Source: Bipolaris cookei
Taxonomy: Eukaryota; Ascomycota; Dothideomycetes; Pleosporales; Pleosporaceae
Direction: 5' to 3'
Length of the DNA stretch: 64,000 bases
NCBI GenBank assembly: GCA_002286855.1
Contig: NRSV01000019.1
Span: 375,389 to 439,388 of the forward strand
How positions within the stretch are numbered: the stretch's first letter is position 1; the number at the start of each line of letters is the position of its first letter. Below the pieces are notes generated by a model. The model ran no database searches. It was not told the DNA's origin and saw only the letters and a program-made list of their open reading frames with translations. Below, piece after piece: positions 22,561 through 33,874 of this stretch. The position numbers were made by a program, and so were the translations under genes.

Positions 22561-23912
22561 ACTGAGTACGAGATGATGTGGTAACACACGTTATGAGCCG
22601 GGGATGTAGCTATGTTATGTCCTTTTTTTTAAAACTAGAAAACGCAAGTCGTTTTTGATAATGGTATAATACTCTACATGTCTTTTATTCCTTGGGTGTG
22701 TTGGACGATGCAGTATACACTTTAGCTCTTGATCAAGCAAACAGGAATTAATCCATCTTTGGTACGTGGAAAATTGTAGAGTACCCCTCCCTTGGCAACC
22801 CCACAAAGTACCAAGTGACATACATGTCCGGCCTGCCAGCACCGAACACTCCTCAACAAGTTCATGTGCCACCTGTAATACAAAGGCACACACACATACA
22901 CACATACACACACACGCACGCACGTACACATCGTGCCATTAATGCAGCATAACAACAAATACAAGAGAAAAAAAACAGCTACTGTACATGTGTCCGGAAG
23001 AGAAAAAGTTAGCCATGACCCAAAGTGCAGTAAATACTCATCAAATGCCCGCACCCCACTTGAAAGGTTAGCCCCTTGTCTCGTTCACCGTTCACAACGC
23101 CCGCGTGGTTGCTCGCCGGAATAAGAAATAAAGAGGAAAAAGTAGAATTGTCAAACAAACGGACCTGTAGTAGTAGCAGGCATACACGTCAGATGAGAGT
23201 GGAAAAGCAAGACCCCAGGGGAGGGCTCGACGGTAGAGAGTAGAGCAAAATAAAGGAAAGTGGGCAAAACGAGAAGAAGAATGGGAGAAAAGGAAAAAGG
23301 ATGAGAATGCGTAAACACGATTCTCACATGCTTTGCGAATGCTAACCATGGTATTCTGGCCTTTGCATACTTGTTTTGTTTTTTTGACTTGTTTTTGTGT
23401 GTTCTCTGGGAAATTTCTTTTGTAGGGCGTTGCCGAAGAAAGATGGGCGTCGGCATTGTTTTTGCTTCTCCTCCATTTTTTCTTTTGCTTGCTGCACCCT
23501 GCTCTTTTCTGGTCTAGTATGAGTTTAGCATGATTTCAACGTGGCCCTATCTTTGGAGAAAGAGCGGTGGTGGCGGTGGCAATAGATCAAGTACAAGCGA
23601 GGACAAGGGACGCAGGGAGTGATTGGGAATGAGACTGATTTCTTGCAGTAGCCCGGACGTTTTGTCGAGGTAGGGTGTTCGCAGACGGTGTTGATTATGT
23701 GAGATTTGCAAACTAGTATGTAGCCAGTCTTGCAGAGGCTAAATCTGGACCAGTCTGTTTTCAAGTTTGGGTTAGACAAAGGGGAGACGGAAAGTTGGGA
23801 ATTTAAATCTTGAATGAGGACGAGCAGAAAGGAAAAAATGCAGTATGAGTGGGGAGTTGGAGATGCAACCCGGAATCATACGAGCACAACTCAGCGGGCC
23901 TGACTCCACATC
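22561..23912. other. Intergenic region, no gene seen
   Basis: Convergent 3' flanks of the permease and the next minus-strand gene. It contains a CA-rich tract and AT-rich stretches; no ORF has coding character. Confidence 0.6.
22887..22929. repeat. CA-rich microsatellite
   Basis: CA repeat with TA and GCA interruptions, downstream of the permease. Confidence 0.85.
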
Positions 23913-24663
23913 CTATCCAATCTCCATTTCGTCCACCATTGCAGCCGCACGCTGCTTTCGCATAGCTTCCTTCTTCATCCTCCTGGCCGAAGCCTTGGAC
24001 ATGCCTTTTCCAGAGCTGAGCTTTCGATACTCTTCCAACGACATGCCTCTTCGCTCTGCAGCGGCTATCTCGGCCTGTAATGTCTTGTCTTGAGTAATGT
24101 CCTTCATCTTGACGTTATTCCTCTCCTTGCGGGCCTGCATTCTCGCGAGATTCTGACGAGTGCGCTTGTCTGGGCTAAGGTTTAGTACAAACAGTCGGAA
24201 TGCTGGTTCACATGTACGACTGTCGAGAAGAAGACAAACTTACTCATCTTTTTGCCTGCAGATTCGGCGTCAACCATGACGCTCTGGTCACCGCCTGTTT
24301 GCTGATCGGTGCCTAAACAAGCTTGTTAGACCTTGCTTCAGCTCATCGGCTCTTCTCACGTCAAAAGCAACCAAACGTGCAGAGCGACTGCATGAACTGG
24401 CAGTGAGCCACATCACGTGACTTACCAGTGTGTGCATGGGCCGTCGGTGCCGAAAAGGCGTCACCCAAGACATCGACTAGCTCGTCAGCCAATGCACCCA
24501 TCTTGCGTCGGTCCTTTTGTTTTTTCTTCTTGGATTTCTGTGCAGGTACCTGGCCGTTGGCCTGCCTGGGTGAAAGGCTCCGTTGGCTGTGTTGTGGTTG
24601 GTCGCTGTCGCTCGCCTCTGAAAATTGGTCTTCGCCCAGTCGGAATCCTGTGTTCGCAGCCAT
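23913..24663 (-). CDS. Small basic protein of unknown function, 187 aa
   Basis: Family not recognised. Exons 24663-24426, 24312-24244 and 24169-23913 (introns 113 and 74 nt, GTAAGT donors) join in frame to 187 aa. The start MAANTGFR at 24663 has context ACCATGG. Seen: a Gln/Ser-rich N-terminus, the lysine cluster KSKKKKQKDRRK near residue 45, then a charged helical C-terminal half rich in Arg/Lys/Glu containing MSLEEYRKL and ending VDEMEIG. Size and charge suit a nuclear or nucleolar protein, but no function can be given. The second acceptor (24171-24170) was chosen because it keeps the C-terminal frame; a nearby upstream AG would not. Confidence 0.7.
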
Positions 24664-25183
24664 GGTTGCTGTCACCGTGCTTGTGCGTGTGTCTGTCACC
24701 GGAAAGGCAACCGATATGCTCAGCAAATCAAAAGCGAGTAGAGTAAGTATGTATGGAAAGTAGCAAAAGCAGAGGCAGAAGGTGGAGCCAAGGTAAAGAG
24801 CAACGGATCGGCACAAGTTTTTTCCGGCGCATGTGATTTGATCATCAGTCTGTATTATCGAGGTACCAAATGCTTGTGTCGCGTTCACGCGCTCTATCAT
24901 CTAGCCCGTTTTCCGCCTTTTGACATAATGTAAAATGCTATGCACAAATGCCGCCCTAGAGTCCAAAATGAGAATAGAAACAAGGATACCAAGGAATGAC
25001 GTGCGGGGAAAAAATGATAACCCGCAGGGGAGCGTGAGAGAAGGTTACGAATGTAATAAAAGGAAATTCGTCAATCATGAATGCATATCCAAGCACCCGG
25101 TGTAGCGGCCGATATGGCCAATCCTGTTGCGCCCAACTCCAATAACAAAGCCTTATTTATCCTAACTCCAGCCAAAGCCAATG
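24664..25183. other. Intergenic region, no gene seen
   Basis: About 520 bp: promoter of the 187-aa gene and 3' UTR of the next minus-strand gene. Confidence 0.6.
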
Positions 25184-26062
25184 CTACTCGCCGTCCTCAT
25201 CGTCGACGAAGAAGCCCCAAAAGAGGACCTCCTCGTTTTCGCATCCTTGCAGACGGCCTCGGTATATATCTGCGCACATTTCAATGGGCACCTCGAGCTT
25301 GATGCAGCCATTGCCAAGAAAGGTAAAAAGCAACCACGAGTCGTACTGGGGCAAGGCACCGTTGTCCTCGGGCTTTCTGCTGAGTATGCCACGGTTTTGG
25401 AGAGAGGGCCCAGTGGGGAGGCGGAATGTGTGGTACGGCAGCGTCTCCTCCGAGTCGGCAACGAAGAAGGAATCGTTGAGGGCAAGTTCAACCAAGACCC
25501 TGGATGGCTGCGACTGATCTTGCGAGGCTATGTCTGTGTGTTGGGCGGCCGAGTTATTGTGAAAGCGTAGAGTACCGAAGCGCAGATAGGCAGGCTGGCC
25601 CAGGAGGTCAAAGAGCTCTGTCGAGTAGAGGCGGAAGTAGCCATTGTACAGGGAGCCCAGGCGGCTGCCGTCGTCGGCATCGGCATCGGCATCGATATCG
25701 GCGTCTGCATCTGCATCTATGGTGCCATTGAGAGAGAGGGTTTGTAGTTGGTCCTCGACTCGTTTCCCCTCCAATTCAGCGGCGTTGAGCGAGCGGCGAA
25801 TGTATGTGGGCGTATACTTGTTGCTAAGATCGGAGATGGCCAGCCGGCAGGCCTCGCGGCGAATGCGGTCGCTCGAGGCGTCATTGAGATGCAATGTGTC
25901 GGCAGCGGTGCCGTCTTGGTCGTCGGCGAGAGAGCGTAGCAAGCCAGCCTCGAAACTCTCGACGAGCTCCTCGAACTCGCGCATGACCCGGGCAAGGGGC
26001 GAGGAGTGGGATGCGGGGGATTTGGCGTCGCGCGAGGGTCGGTCGCTCTTGAGGAGGGCCAT
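25184..26062 (-). CDS. Unknown protein, 292 aa, with an Asp-Ala repeat
   Basis: Not recognised. Intronless, ATG at 26062. The N-terminus is basic (LLKSDRPSRDAK), followed by helical sequence with Arg/Glu. An Asp-Ala/Asp-Ile dipeptide run occupies about residues 115-130, encoded by an imperfect GCATCG hexanucleotide repeat near 25675-25712. The C-terminal half looks globular, with aromatic-rich segments such as YDSWLLFTFLGNGCIKLEVP and an acidic end DDEDGE. The balanced composition of this half and its fold-like pattern argue for a real gene. Because of the repeat, length may vary between strains. No membrane segment or signal peptide is visible. Confidence 0.7.
   Translation of the reverse strand: MALLKSDRPSRDAKSPASHSSPLARVMREFEELVESFEAGLLRSLADDQDGTAADTLHLNDASSDRIRREACRLAISDLSNKYTPTYIRRSLNAAELEGKRVEDQLQTLSLNGTIDADADADIDADADADDGSRLGSLYNGYFRLYSTELFDLLGQPAYLRFGTLRFHNNSAAQHTDIASQDQSQPSRVLVELALNDSFFVADSEETLPYHTFRLPTGPSLQNRGILSRKPEDNGALPQYDSWLLFTFLGNGCIKLEVPIEMCADIYRGRLQGCENEEVLFWGFFVDDEDGE
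25675..25712. repeat. In-frame hexanucleotide repeat encoding Asp-Ala
   Basis: Imperfect GCATCG/GCATCT units within the 292-aa gene; changes of whole units would preserve the frame. Confidence 0.8.
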
Positions 26063-28336
26063 GAGGGGGAAGCCCGAGGGCGGTCGAGGGCGTAGTCACA
26101 GGGGACAGGAGCGAGGGCGTAGAAATATGGGGGATGACGATGGTGCAGTGTGGTGTGGAGGGGGTAGTGGAGATGCAGCGGTGGCTCGGGTGGTGCAAGA
26201 CCGGCTGGCACTGGTGAGCAGGCGGGAGGCGGAGGTGGAGGTGGTAGTGTAGTCGGGCGGATGGGGCAGTAGTACAGTAACAGTAGGGGTGTGGGCAGGG
26301 TGGGCGGCCGTGCAATTCGTGAAAAAGGGTCTTGTAAATCGGCCGTTAGTCGTGACGGGCAAGTCGCCAAACAACAGCAGCAGCAGCAATGGCGGCCTGG
26401 ACGTGCATCAGGATCAGGGGACAAAGGGCTGGGGGACGTGGAGCGAGGCAGCACGAGATTTTGACGCGGCTCGCATGCGCCAAGAAGCTGGGATAGATGC
26501 TTCCTCTTCCAGTCTTCCAGCCCGCCGGCCTGCGCTACTGCATCCCCGGCCAATCAGCGCCGCCACACTCTGTGGTGGGCGATGCGCTGCGAGGGCCGCC
26601 TGCGTGCAGCGACTCGCCCTGGCCGGCTGGCGGGCAATGAGCAATGGGGCTGCAGCGGTCAACCGTCGCATGAAGGCAACGGGCGGCCAGCCGGGGGATG
26701 CTGGGGGGCTCGCCTGTTGTTGCGCACCATGTTGTGTATATGGTACACGGTGCATACTTAGTCCATGGACAGGAGCATGTGTGCGTGTGCGTGTGCGTGA
26801 GAGTGTGTGTGGTGTGCATCGACAAGACCCAGGCGCCGCTCGTTCTCTTTGTGGAGCCAGCGAACCACTGTGCCGGTAGCCAATCACGCCGCCCCAATAA
26901 CCGGCCCGTATCGAATTGGCTGGGGCGGGCCGATGAGACGAGACACGCACTCGACCTGGGCGGCTGGCCCGGCGACGACGAGCTTGCCGACGGCAGCAGC
27001 ACAATCAAGGCCCACGACGTGTTCTCTCGCTCTCTCTGGTACATGCAGCATGTATCTGGATGTGAGTATTCATATACATACTTGGACACTATACAAAAGC
27101 CACAAGACATGTACTTACTACAGACACCCTCCTGCCCAGCACCAACCTCTCACCCTTCTGCCCCCCTCCGCCTCTTCTAGTAGCCTCGTCCCTCCAGGCC
27201 CTCCGCTTCATTCCTCCAAGCCCTCGCCCTTGCCCTCCACCTTCGCCACGCGCAGCCTCACACAAAAGGCATCCCAATGTCTCGGGTTCCGGCTGCACGT
27301 CGGCAGCTTGTATGTACCTGCCTCAGCAACGTCATCCGCCTGCCCTACATGCGCTTCCCTGCCCTCTACTATCCGCACCCCGTCGCCTCACGTGTGCGTG
27401 CAATCTTCAGCCTGTTTCTATTCTTCGCCTCAGCTTACATGTCAAGACATAATTACGTCACTGCTGACCCCTCGTCCAGCTGCTGCCTCGTCTTCAGCCA
27501 TCCATGTACAAGACTTGGCCCTTCACCCCACATCTGACGAATCATCCGACATCATGACTGATCTCGCATCCTGACTCACCCATGTTGATGTCGTCCTGTT
27601 CTTGATCCTCACAGCCCGTGCAAATCAGCACTACCTCCCTACCTACTACCTACATACTAGTACTACTTGCCGCCAGACGCAACCGAGGCACCTTCCCCCC
27701 AAACATGATCCTGCTCTTCTCCACACGGACACACAAACCACCAAGCACGCTCACTGTCACTCTCACTCTCACACCCTCCAATGTCGGCATTGCCTCTTCG
27801 GTACCATCGCCATGCCCTCTGCCGACCAAACACGTAAGAAATGGCGCCATATCCCCCAGTTGCATTGTTTCCATGATGGCTACTAGCCCCACCACTGAGA
27901 GCAAGGCCTAATCTCGCCCGCATGCCAATCCATACCCTCTGCCGTTGCTTGCATAGGGTCATCCCGGCTTCCCTATCAATAGCCCGTGGTCATAGGCCCA
28001 CACGCTCAGCTTCTAGCACAGGGCCATCGTTCATGTGCCATCATCTCCAATCTCACGCTCCTCGTTGGTCTTCCTCGCTGCCCCCCTTGTCCATGTTGGC
28101 ATCAGATGGCCCTGCTTGCCGGCCCTCTTTTCTCAGCTCGGCAAACTACTCCTCTTACGACGTCAGGTCCATTTGCCGTCTTGTGCATTCCCAACTCTAT
28201 TCGACTGCTCTACACTTGATGTATCAATCTGAACAAAAACTTTCAATAACATGGTCACACTCCTATTTCACTACATCAATTTTATATAGAAAAAATCATC
28301 AGAACTCAAATAATACTTGCGAAATAGTCTCGCCTT
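26063..28336. other. 2.3-kb gene-free region
   Basis: Between two minus-strand genes. Long plus-strand ORFs (such as 26807-27574) are Ser/Pro/Thr-rich, without domains or recognisable splice structure, and read as chance ORFs in C-rich DNA. A GT-rich tract lies at 26778-26817. Confidence 0.55.
26778..26817. repeat. GT-rich microsatellite
   Basis: Alternating GT with GC and GA interruptions. Confidence 0.8.
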
Positions 28337-29657
28337 TTACACAATCGCTGCATAGTGCTTGAGCGTCCTTATCCGGACACCAGCCGACGACGACGACGCC
28401 CTGCTAGCGGGTACCATGTATGTTTTGTAGTCCAGCACGTCCGTCATCCAATTGTCCGCATCGATGCTTGCCATGGCGTGGTTGAGCAGAGCCAGTTGAT
28501 CACTGTGACGAATGAATCATTATGACGATCAAAGCTTCTCTTTCTGTTCTTCTTTCTTGCTTGCTTGCTTGCTTGATTTCAACTTGTTCTTTGCAAAAAA
28601 AAGACACTCATACAAATAGAGAAAATAGCAAAATGGATAGAGTACGGACAAATTTACCTTTTGGTAAACCGCTTGACGAGCTCGAGATCGCGCTCGTGCT
28701 GACCGGCTATAGTGTAGAACCAGTAATTGCCTGCTTTCTTCCACCACCGGTTCGGCAAGTATGCTTCACTAACATGTCAAGTCAGCGCCCCAACAATCTG
28801 TCCAAACAAGTGGCCCTTCACACGTACAGCATGTAATACTCATCCCTTTGGTATGGAAATTCCAGGCTCGGTGGTCCATGCTTGGCTAGGAACGCATCCA
28901 TTTCCGATGCTGCCTCTGCTGCCGTCATTTCCATATGCATCCGCCGGTTACCTCTATTTCTCGAGTGTCGCCGTATAGCCCGCACCGTGCTGTCAAGGTG
29001 CAGTGCCAGGATAGCGGCGTGCCACAGCGAGTTTTCAACCGCTTTGCGCGCTATGCGGGCATGGCGCGCAACAAGTTCCCTGTTCCATTCTGGCCACTTT
29101 CCGCGTGGTATCGTGGGTATTGGAATGCCTGTGTCAAGGTGGCCTTGCCAATGTGCAAAGTCGAGTACCAGCCCGAGATTATTCCAGGTCAGAATACATG
29201 TCAGACATGTACACACCTGGTGCGCATCCGGTGATTGAATGTGTTGATACGGTCGGTTGTGTATGCTGAGTTGCGTCTGCCGCCCAGGGTCGGTGAGAAG
29301 GGCCTGCACAGCTGGATCGACGTCGCTGAGGAGCTTGGGTGTGGGAAAGCATTCCACAAGGATGCTGTAGCGGCGCGCTATGATGGCATCGCCAATGACA
29401 TGCGCATTCACCTCGACCAGTTCGTACAGTCGCCGGTTGACAAAGCTGACGTTAAAGACATCGCGCGGACGAAGGTATTTGAGACATTCTAGCAGTAGTT
29501 CGGTCGGCAACTTTGCGAGATTGACAATGGCGTCACGCTTCTGCTGTCGCGCCGCATTCTTACGCTTCAGGCGCTCCGTCTTCTTGTTCTTGAGTGCAAG
29601 CACTGTCGTATTGTCCTCGAGCGGCTCGTCATCGTCGCTGTCATAATTTCGTGGCAT
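28337..29657 (-). CDS. F-box protein, 368 aa
   Basis: Probable substrate adaptor of an SCF ubiquitin ligase. Exons 29657-28828, 28768-28658 and 28502-28337 join in frame to 368 aa (introns 59 and 155 nt). Seen: a charged N-terminus with a Lys/Arg cluster (residues ~25-42), an F-box-like motif at about 45-90 starting LAKLPTELLLECLKYLRPRDV and continuing into FVNRRLYEL, then unrecognised sequence with CTCLTC (possible metal or disulfide pair) and Trp-rich YLPNRWWKKAGNYWFY made by the second splice. No WD40 or LRR repeats are visible, so the target is unknown. Intron 2 carries a CAAG tetranucleotide repeat. The gene is divergent from the GA4-desaturase-family gene, with 674 bp between starts. 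Confidence 0.8.
28556..28575. repeat. (CTTG)n tetranucleotide repeat within intron 2 of the F-box gene
   Basis: About four to five CTTG units on the plus strand, inside the 28503-28657 intron. Confidence 0.75.
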
Positions 29658-30331
29658 CTTTTAGGATGAGGTGTAGTTGTCTAGCAGTGACGGCATAGTG
29701 TGTCGCTGAGTTGTGGGGACACATGCGCCAACCAATTGGAGATTACCGGGTTCCGAGTGCCTGATGCCCGATGCTCTCATGCCACAGCAGTTGCTGACAT
29801 GGAGCGCTCCACCACCTAAAAGATAGAGTAGTGTTCGGCTATATATGTTTAATAGCAAACAAGCAACGTGGAAAAATGAAAGTGGTAGACTACTACAGGG
29901 GGTGTTGTTGACAAAATTAATAAAAGTGAAGAGGTATTTCAACTCAAGCCGCGATAACTATGCCCCACCTGCCCATTTCTTGCTCGTGACACCCTTGAAA
30001 TTTTGCAACTCTCTTTACTACATACCTGCACAATTGACAAGATGGGTTCGAAGCTGGGAAATATATATATCAATCTAAAGTCTCCCTGTGTAAAAATCAC
30101 GCCTTTGCCAAACAGCTTTGTAATCTCGCCACAAAACACCTCTCATGGGCGAACATGCAACCCGTGGCCCACGTTTTACGGGGACCTGATTGGTCGCTTC
30201 TCAAGCACATCGGCCAAAGTCAAAGATGGCGTCATGTATCATTTCTAAGCAGCGGCGGCAGTAGGCTACACATAAAGTCTACCTTCACACGTTCGTCTTC
30301 TCACAAATCATCAAACCTTCATACACCCAAT
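29658..30331. promoter_or_regulatory. Divergent intergenic region between F-box and GA4-desaturase-family genes
   Basis: 674 bp separate the two start codons and must hold both promoters. AT-rich runs occur near 29900-30070 (including ATATATAT at about 30060). No specific factor site can be claimed. Confidence 0.4.
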
Positions 30332-31219
30332 ATGACAACGGCCAGCTTTTCTCACATTGACACAAACTCTTATACGGGCAAGCCCTGGGCCAAAGTAGAC
30401 GGGCCAGGCTCAAATTTCAGCCAACAATGGCACGAGCGCTCCGTACACAATCTTCGTGGCCACGAACATGAATTCAACACCGACAACTCTGGGTTTGCAG
30501 TTTACCAACACCCCACCAGAGAGAAACTCTTCACCAATGATGCTGCTGTCCGAAATGGATATTACAGCGAAGTCGAATCTTTACTGCGAGAAAAGCTTCC
30601 TGGAATCAAGAAGGTCGTCATATTCGATCACACCATCCGAAGACGAGACAAAAACTCTCCCCGCCAACCAGTCCAACAGGTCCATGTCGATCAGACACCT
30701 GCTGCGGCAGAAGTGCGTGTCCGCCGGCACTTGCCAGCGGAAGAAGCCGAGGAGCTCCTCAAAGGCCGCTACCAAATCATCAATGTCTGGCGCCCCATTG
30801 GCCATGCTGCTTCTGATCACCCACTCGCCGTGATCGACTGGCGCACAACCTCGCCCTCTGATTTCATCGCCACCGACCTCCTGTACCCCAAGCGCGCAGA
30901 CTCATTGGACTTGGACGACCGCGGCAAGGAGAAATTGCCGGACCCCAACAACTACACTTCTACCGAAGGTTACGAGACCAGGGGCGAAACACTAGCTGTA
31001 GCCCCAAACGACAAGCACAAGTTTTACTACCAAAAGGACATGACGCCTGATGAGGTGATGCTGCTCAAGTGCTTTGACAGCTTCGGCGAGGGCATGTCAT
31101 TGGGAAAGAAGGGACTCTCAGTACGAACGCCGCATACCGCTTTTGCAGACCCCAATACGCCTATAGATGCACCGGGACGACAGAGTATCGAAGTTAGATG
31201 CTTGGTGTTTTACGAATAG
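30332..31219 (+). CDS. GA4-desaturase / asaB / CmcJ-NvfI family oxygenase-like protein, 295 aa
   Basis: This family contains fungal Fe(II)/2-oxoglutarate-dependent oxidative enzymes, many in secondary-metabolite pathways (NvfI, AsaB). Intronless; the ATG at 30332 (MTTASFSHID) is chosen over the longer ORF because family proteins start about here and the upstream part lacks character. Seen: QQVHVDQT with a metal-ligand-like H118-x-D120, the signature YQIINVWRPI at 147-156, DHPLAVIDWR, FYYQKDMTPDEVMLLKCFDS, then PHTAF with H268 and a closing IEVR (R287) suited to bind the 2-oxoacid. Length fits the family (~280-330). Neighbours are not biosynthetic genes, so it may be a stand-alone enzyme; the substrate cannot be predicted. 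Confidence 0.88.
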   Translation: MTTASFSHIDTNSYTGKPWAKVDGPGSNFSQQWHERSVHNLRGHEHEFNTDNSGFAVYQHPTREKLFTNDAAVRNGYYSEVESLLREKLPGIKKVVIFDHTIRRRDKNSPRQPVQQVHVDQTPAAAEVRVRRHLPAEEAEELLKGRYQIINVWRPIGHAASDHPLAVIDWRTTSPSDFIATDLLYPKRADSLDLDDRGKEKLPDPNNYTSTEGYETRGETLAVAPNDKHKFYYQKDMTPDEVMLLKCFDSFGEGMSLGKKGLSVRTPHTAFADPNTPIDAPGRQSIEVRCLVFYE

Positions 31220-31846
31220 TCATGTCATTAAGTACACATGTCATAGCGAAATGTAAACCCTAAATAATAAAGCAAAGATTCCGAAAAAAAGAATTTGCCC
31301 TTTACCATTAGTCAATGACTTTTTTTGCCTCGTTTACACAATTAAATATCAGTTGCTCATTCCATATTTGCAAAGAAAAAGTATGCCCCTCACGTGACAT
31401 CGATGTACAACAACACTTCTCCCCACTGTACCTATACAAAATTAACTATGTCCATCCCCCACCACCCCTTGCATGACGATACTATATCCGTAAAGCCGAT
31501 TTATACATGCAGCTAGATTTGTATGAAAGGTACTACTAGTCTTGTTGCTTGTCATGTGGCACCCACACTGTCAGCTCGTCATGGCACGTGGCTAGCCCAG
31601 TTGAGTGGGGGACGGTAAATCTAAATCGTCTTCAATGGAACGTGTAAAATTGTATGCATGAGTACCTGGAATAATGATTGGAACACCCCAATTAGAGGGT
31701 GACACTTCTATGAGTCCTTTTTATTTAAGGTTCCGCTTAGGCTGACGACATCTCGTCTGATAGTAAGCAACGGGTGCTAAGCTTAGATTGCTAATGATTA
31801 ACTTTCATTACTACAAAGTACGAAGCTAGTAGGCAACGCCCAAAAT
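31220..31846. other. Convergent intergenic region, no gene seen
   Basis: 3' flanks of the oxygenase-like gene and of the purine permease; AT-rich with no coding-like ORF. Confidence 0.6.
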
Positions 31847-33874
31847 TTAAACTTTACTGCCGCCTGTTACGGTCGTCTCGAAGCGCACTTCGGTAGAGGA
31901 CAGTTCAAACGAGTCATGTTCTTCAGCTTTCCAAAATTGTCGATCTCCCTTCATTGCGCGCACACTACAAATTTCATGTTAGTAAACGATTGATTAGGGT
32001 ACATCTAGAATGCAAATACTTACACCCAAGGTTGAGAGTGATAATCCGTAGCCACTGTTCAAACCATGTAAGCATAGAACAACCATATCGTAGCAGTGAA
32101 TGGCACTTACAACTCCAATACTCTTTATCGTCGTAGTCGGGAGGAAGGAAACGTCCACCAGAAATTGCTCCGAGGAACCAAGTGGCGGAGTTGATGCCAG
32201 CATAGGTGATAATGCCAGCGACGAGACCGTAGGCAAGCGAGAATGAGAATGGCATGAAAATGAGTGTCACAAAGGCAGGAATGCAATCGCCAGGCTGGTA
32301 ATGTTAGTCATCACATATGCAGTAGTAACGTGATACGCGACTTACGTATTTCCAGTTGATGTTCGTCACACCGCGCATCATCATGCATCCGACAATGATC
32401 AAAGTGCCACCAGTGGCCCACGGGGGAATTGAAGCAAAAATTGGGCCAAAGAATAGAGAGACTATGAAGCAAAATGCCGTCATACATGCTGCCAGGCCTG
32501 TGCGGCCACCTTCTGCAATGCCAGTCTAATCATGTTAGCATGGCAACAATTGGTAATGAGGGAACTTGAAACTTACGCCAGACTCGACAAACACAGTGAC
32601 AGGAGATACTCCAACGAGAGAGCCGAGCACAATGCAGACAGAATCAGTAGTGTACGCAAGGGCGCTGCGCGGAAAGTCACCCGTGTCGGGATCCACGATG
32701 CCGGCGAAGCGAGCCATAGAGTACAAACTACCAGTCGCATTGAGAATATCGACGTAAAGCATAGTGAAGACGGCCAGGGCAAAATGCCAGCCCTCATTCG
32801 ACAAGTCCCAGTCCTGGATAACCAAGATTTTTCTGATGGAAGGAACTTCAACTACATTCTTGAAGTAATCAAAGCGGCTATTTCCTTCAGCTGTTCGGGG
32901 GAAGTAGGTGAGTGATGTATCGCGGGGCCAGGAGCAGATGGATACCACCAAGATGCCAATGATCATGGCGCCTCGAACTCTGTGTGTTATCAAGATAGCA
33001 GTGAGCACGCCGCCAACAAGAAAGCCGAGCCACATGGTATGACTGCTCGCCCTACCCGAGGTACATAAGCCTGTGACTGGATTCAAGCGATCCTCAGGAC
33101 AGCCGGCCAGCTCAAGGGGCAAGAACTCTCCTCCCGTGACAGCGCCAACTCCTTGAGTATATGAAAGACCGAGCAGAGCAAGGAAAAGACCGATACCACC
33201 ACCACATGCCATCTTGATGGACGCGGGAATGATACGATTGAGCCATTGGCGGATTCCGAGCAAGGAGAGACCGGTGAAAATGATGCCTTCAACGAAGACA
33301 GATGTCATGGCTACAGGATAGGTAATGGGGCCAGATCCGTGGAAGCCGACTACTTGGTATGCAAGATAAGCATTGAGGCCCATGGCTGGCGCCATTCCAA
33401 CCGGAAGGTTAGCCGTAATGCCCATGAGGAAAGAAGCAAGCGCTGAGATGGCAGAGGTGGCGGTGATGAGGTCTCGTTCGGCCTCGAGCATACAAATGGC
33501 ATATTCATCGTTACTGTTGCATTTCGCATCGACTGGATCGTTGCACACACATGTTACTCCGGAGTCTGCGAGGATGGAGGCCTTGTGAGGCGACTGTGTC
33601 AACGGGTGATGTCTTATGGCTATTGCTCGATATACTTACATTAACATCAATGATGTAGGCCATTGTAAGGAAGGTTATCAAGCCAGCCAGGATCTCGGTG
33701 GTGAATCGAGCATTTTTTCTTGCATTGGGCTGGAAGTGTTAGTAAAATGGCGCACAGCCGGGCATGGGAAAATGGACATACATGGCCGGAACCGTCAAGG
33801 TAAAAGAATCTACCCACGACTGAGCGGGAAACCCAGTCGTTGAGGGCAGCAGTCTTCCGTGCCATAAAACCCAT
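31847..33874 (-). CDS. azgA: AzgA-type adenine/guanine/hypoxanthine permease
   Basis: Purine:proton symporter at the plasma membrane (AzgA branch of the NCS2/NAT-like fold). Seven exons: 33874-33782, 33729-33640, 33593-32577, 32525-32346, 32294-32111, 32054-32024 and 31964-31847, giving 570 aa, near the ~580 of Aspergillus AzgA. Introns are 46-59 nt. Seen: NARFTTEILAGLITFLTMAYI at the first membrane segment (split by intron 1), MGITANLPVGMAPAMGLNAY, a large hydrophobic core with ESGTGIAEGGRTGL joined across intron 3, and the AzgA-like tail KEYW...FWKAEE that only forms with the 31-nt exon 6. The start at 33874 begins MGFMARKTAALND. Family members respond to purines and nitrogen source; no such site is claimed here. 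Confidence 0.92.

Noticed and set aside
22722..23054. 110-codon minus-strand ORF
   Set aside because: Cys/Val alternation comes from the CA/GT microsatellite; not a real protein.
25717..26553. 278-codon minus-strand ORF overlapping the 292-aa gene
   Set aside because: Shifted-frame shadow, Pro/Arg-rich; the other frame has better composition and a proper start.
26807..27574. 255-codon plus-strand ORF
   Set aside because: Ser/Thr/Pro-rich sequence in C-rich DNA with no motif, no signal peptide and no supporting introns.
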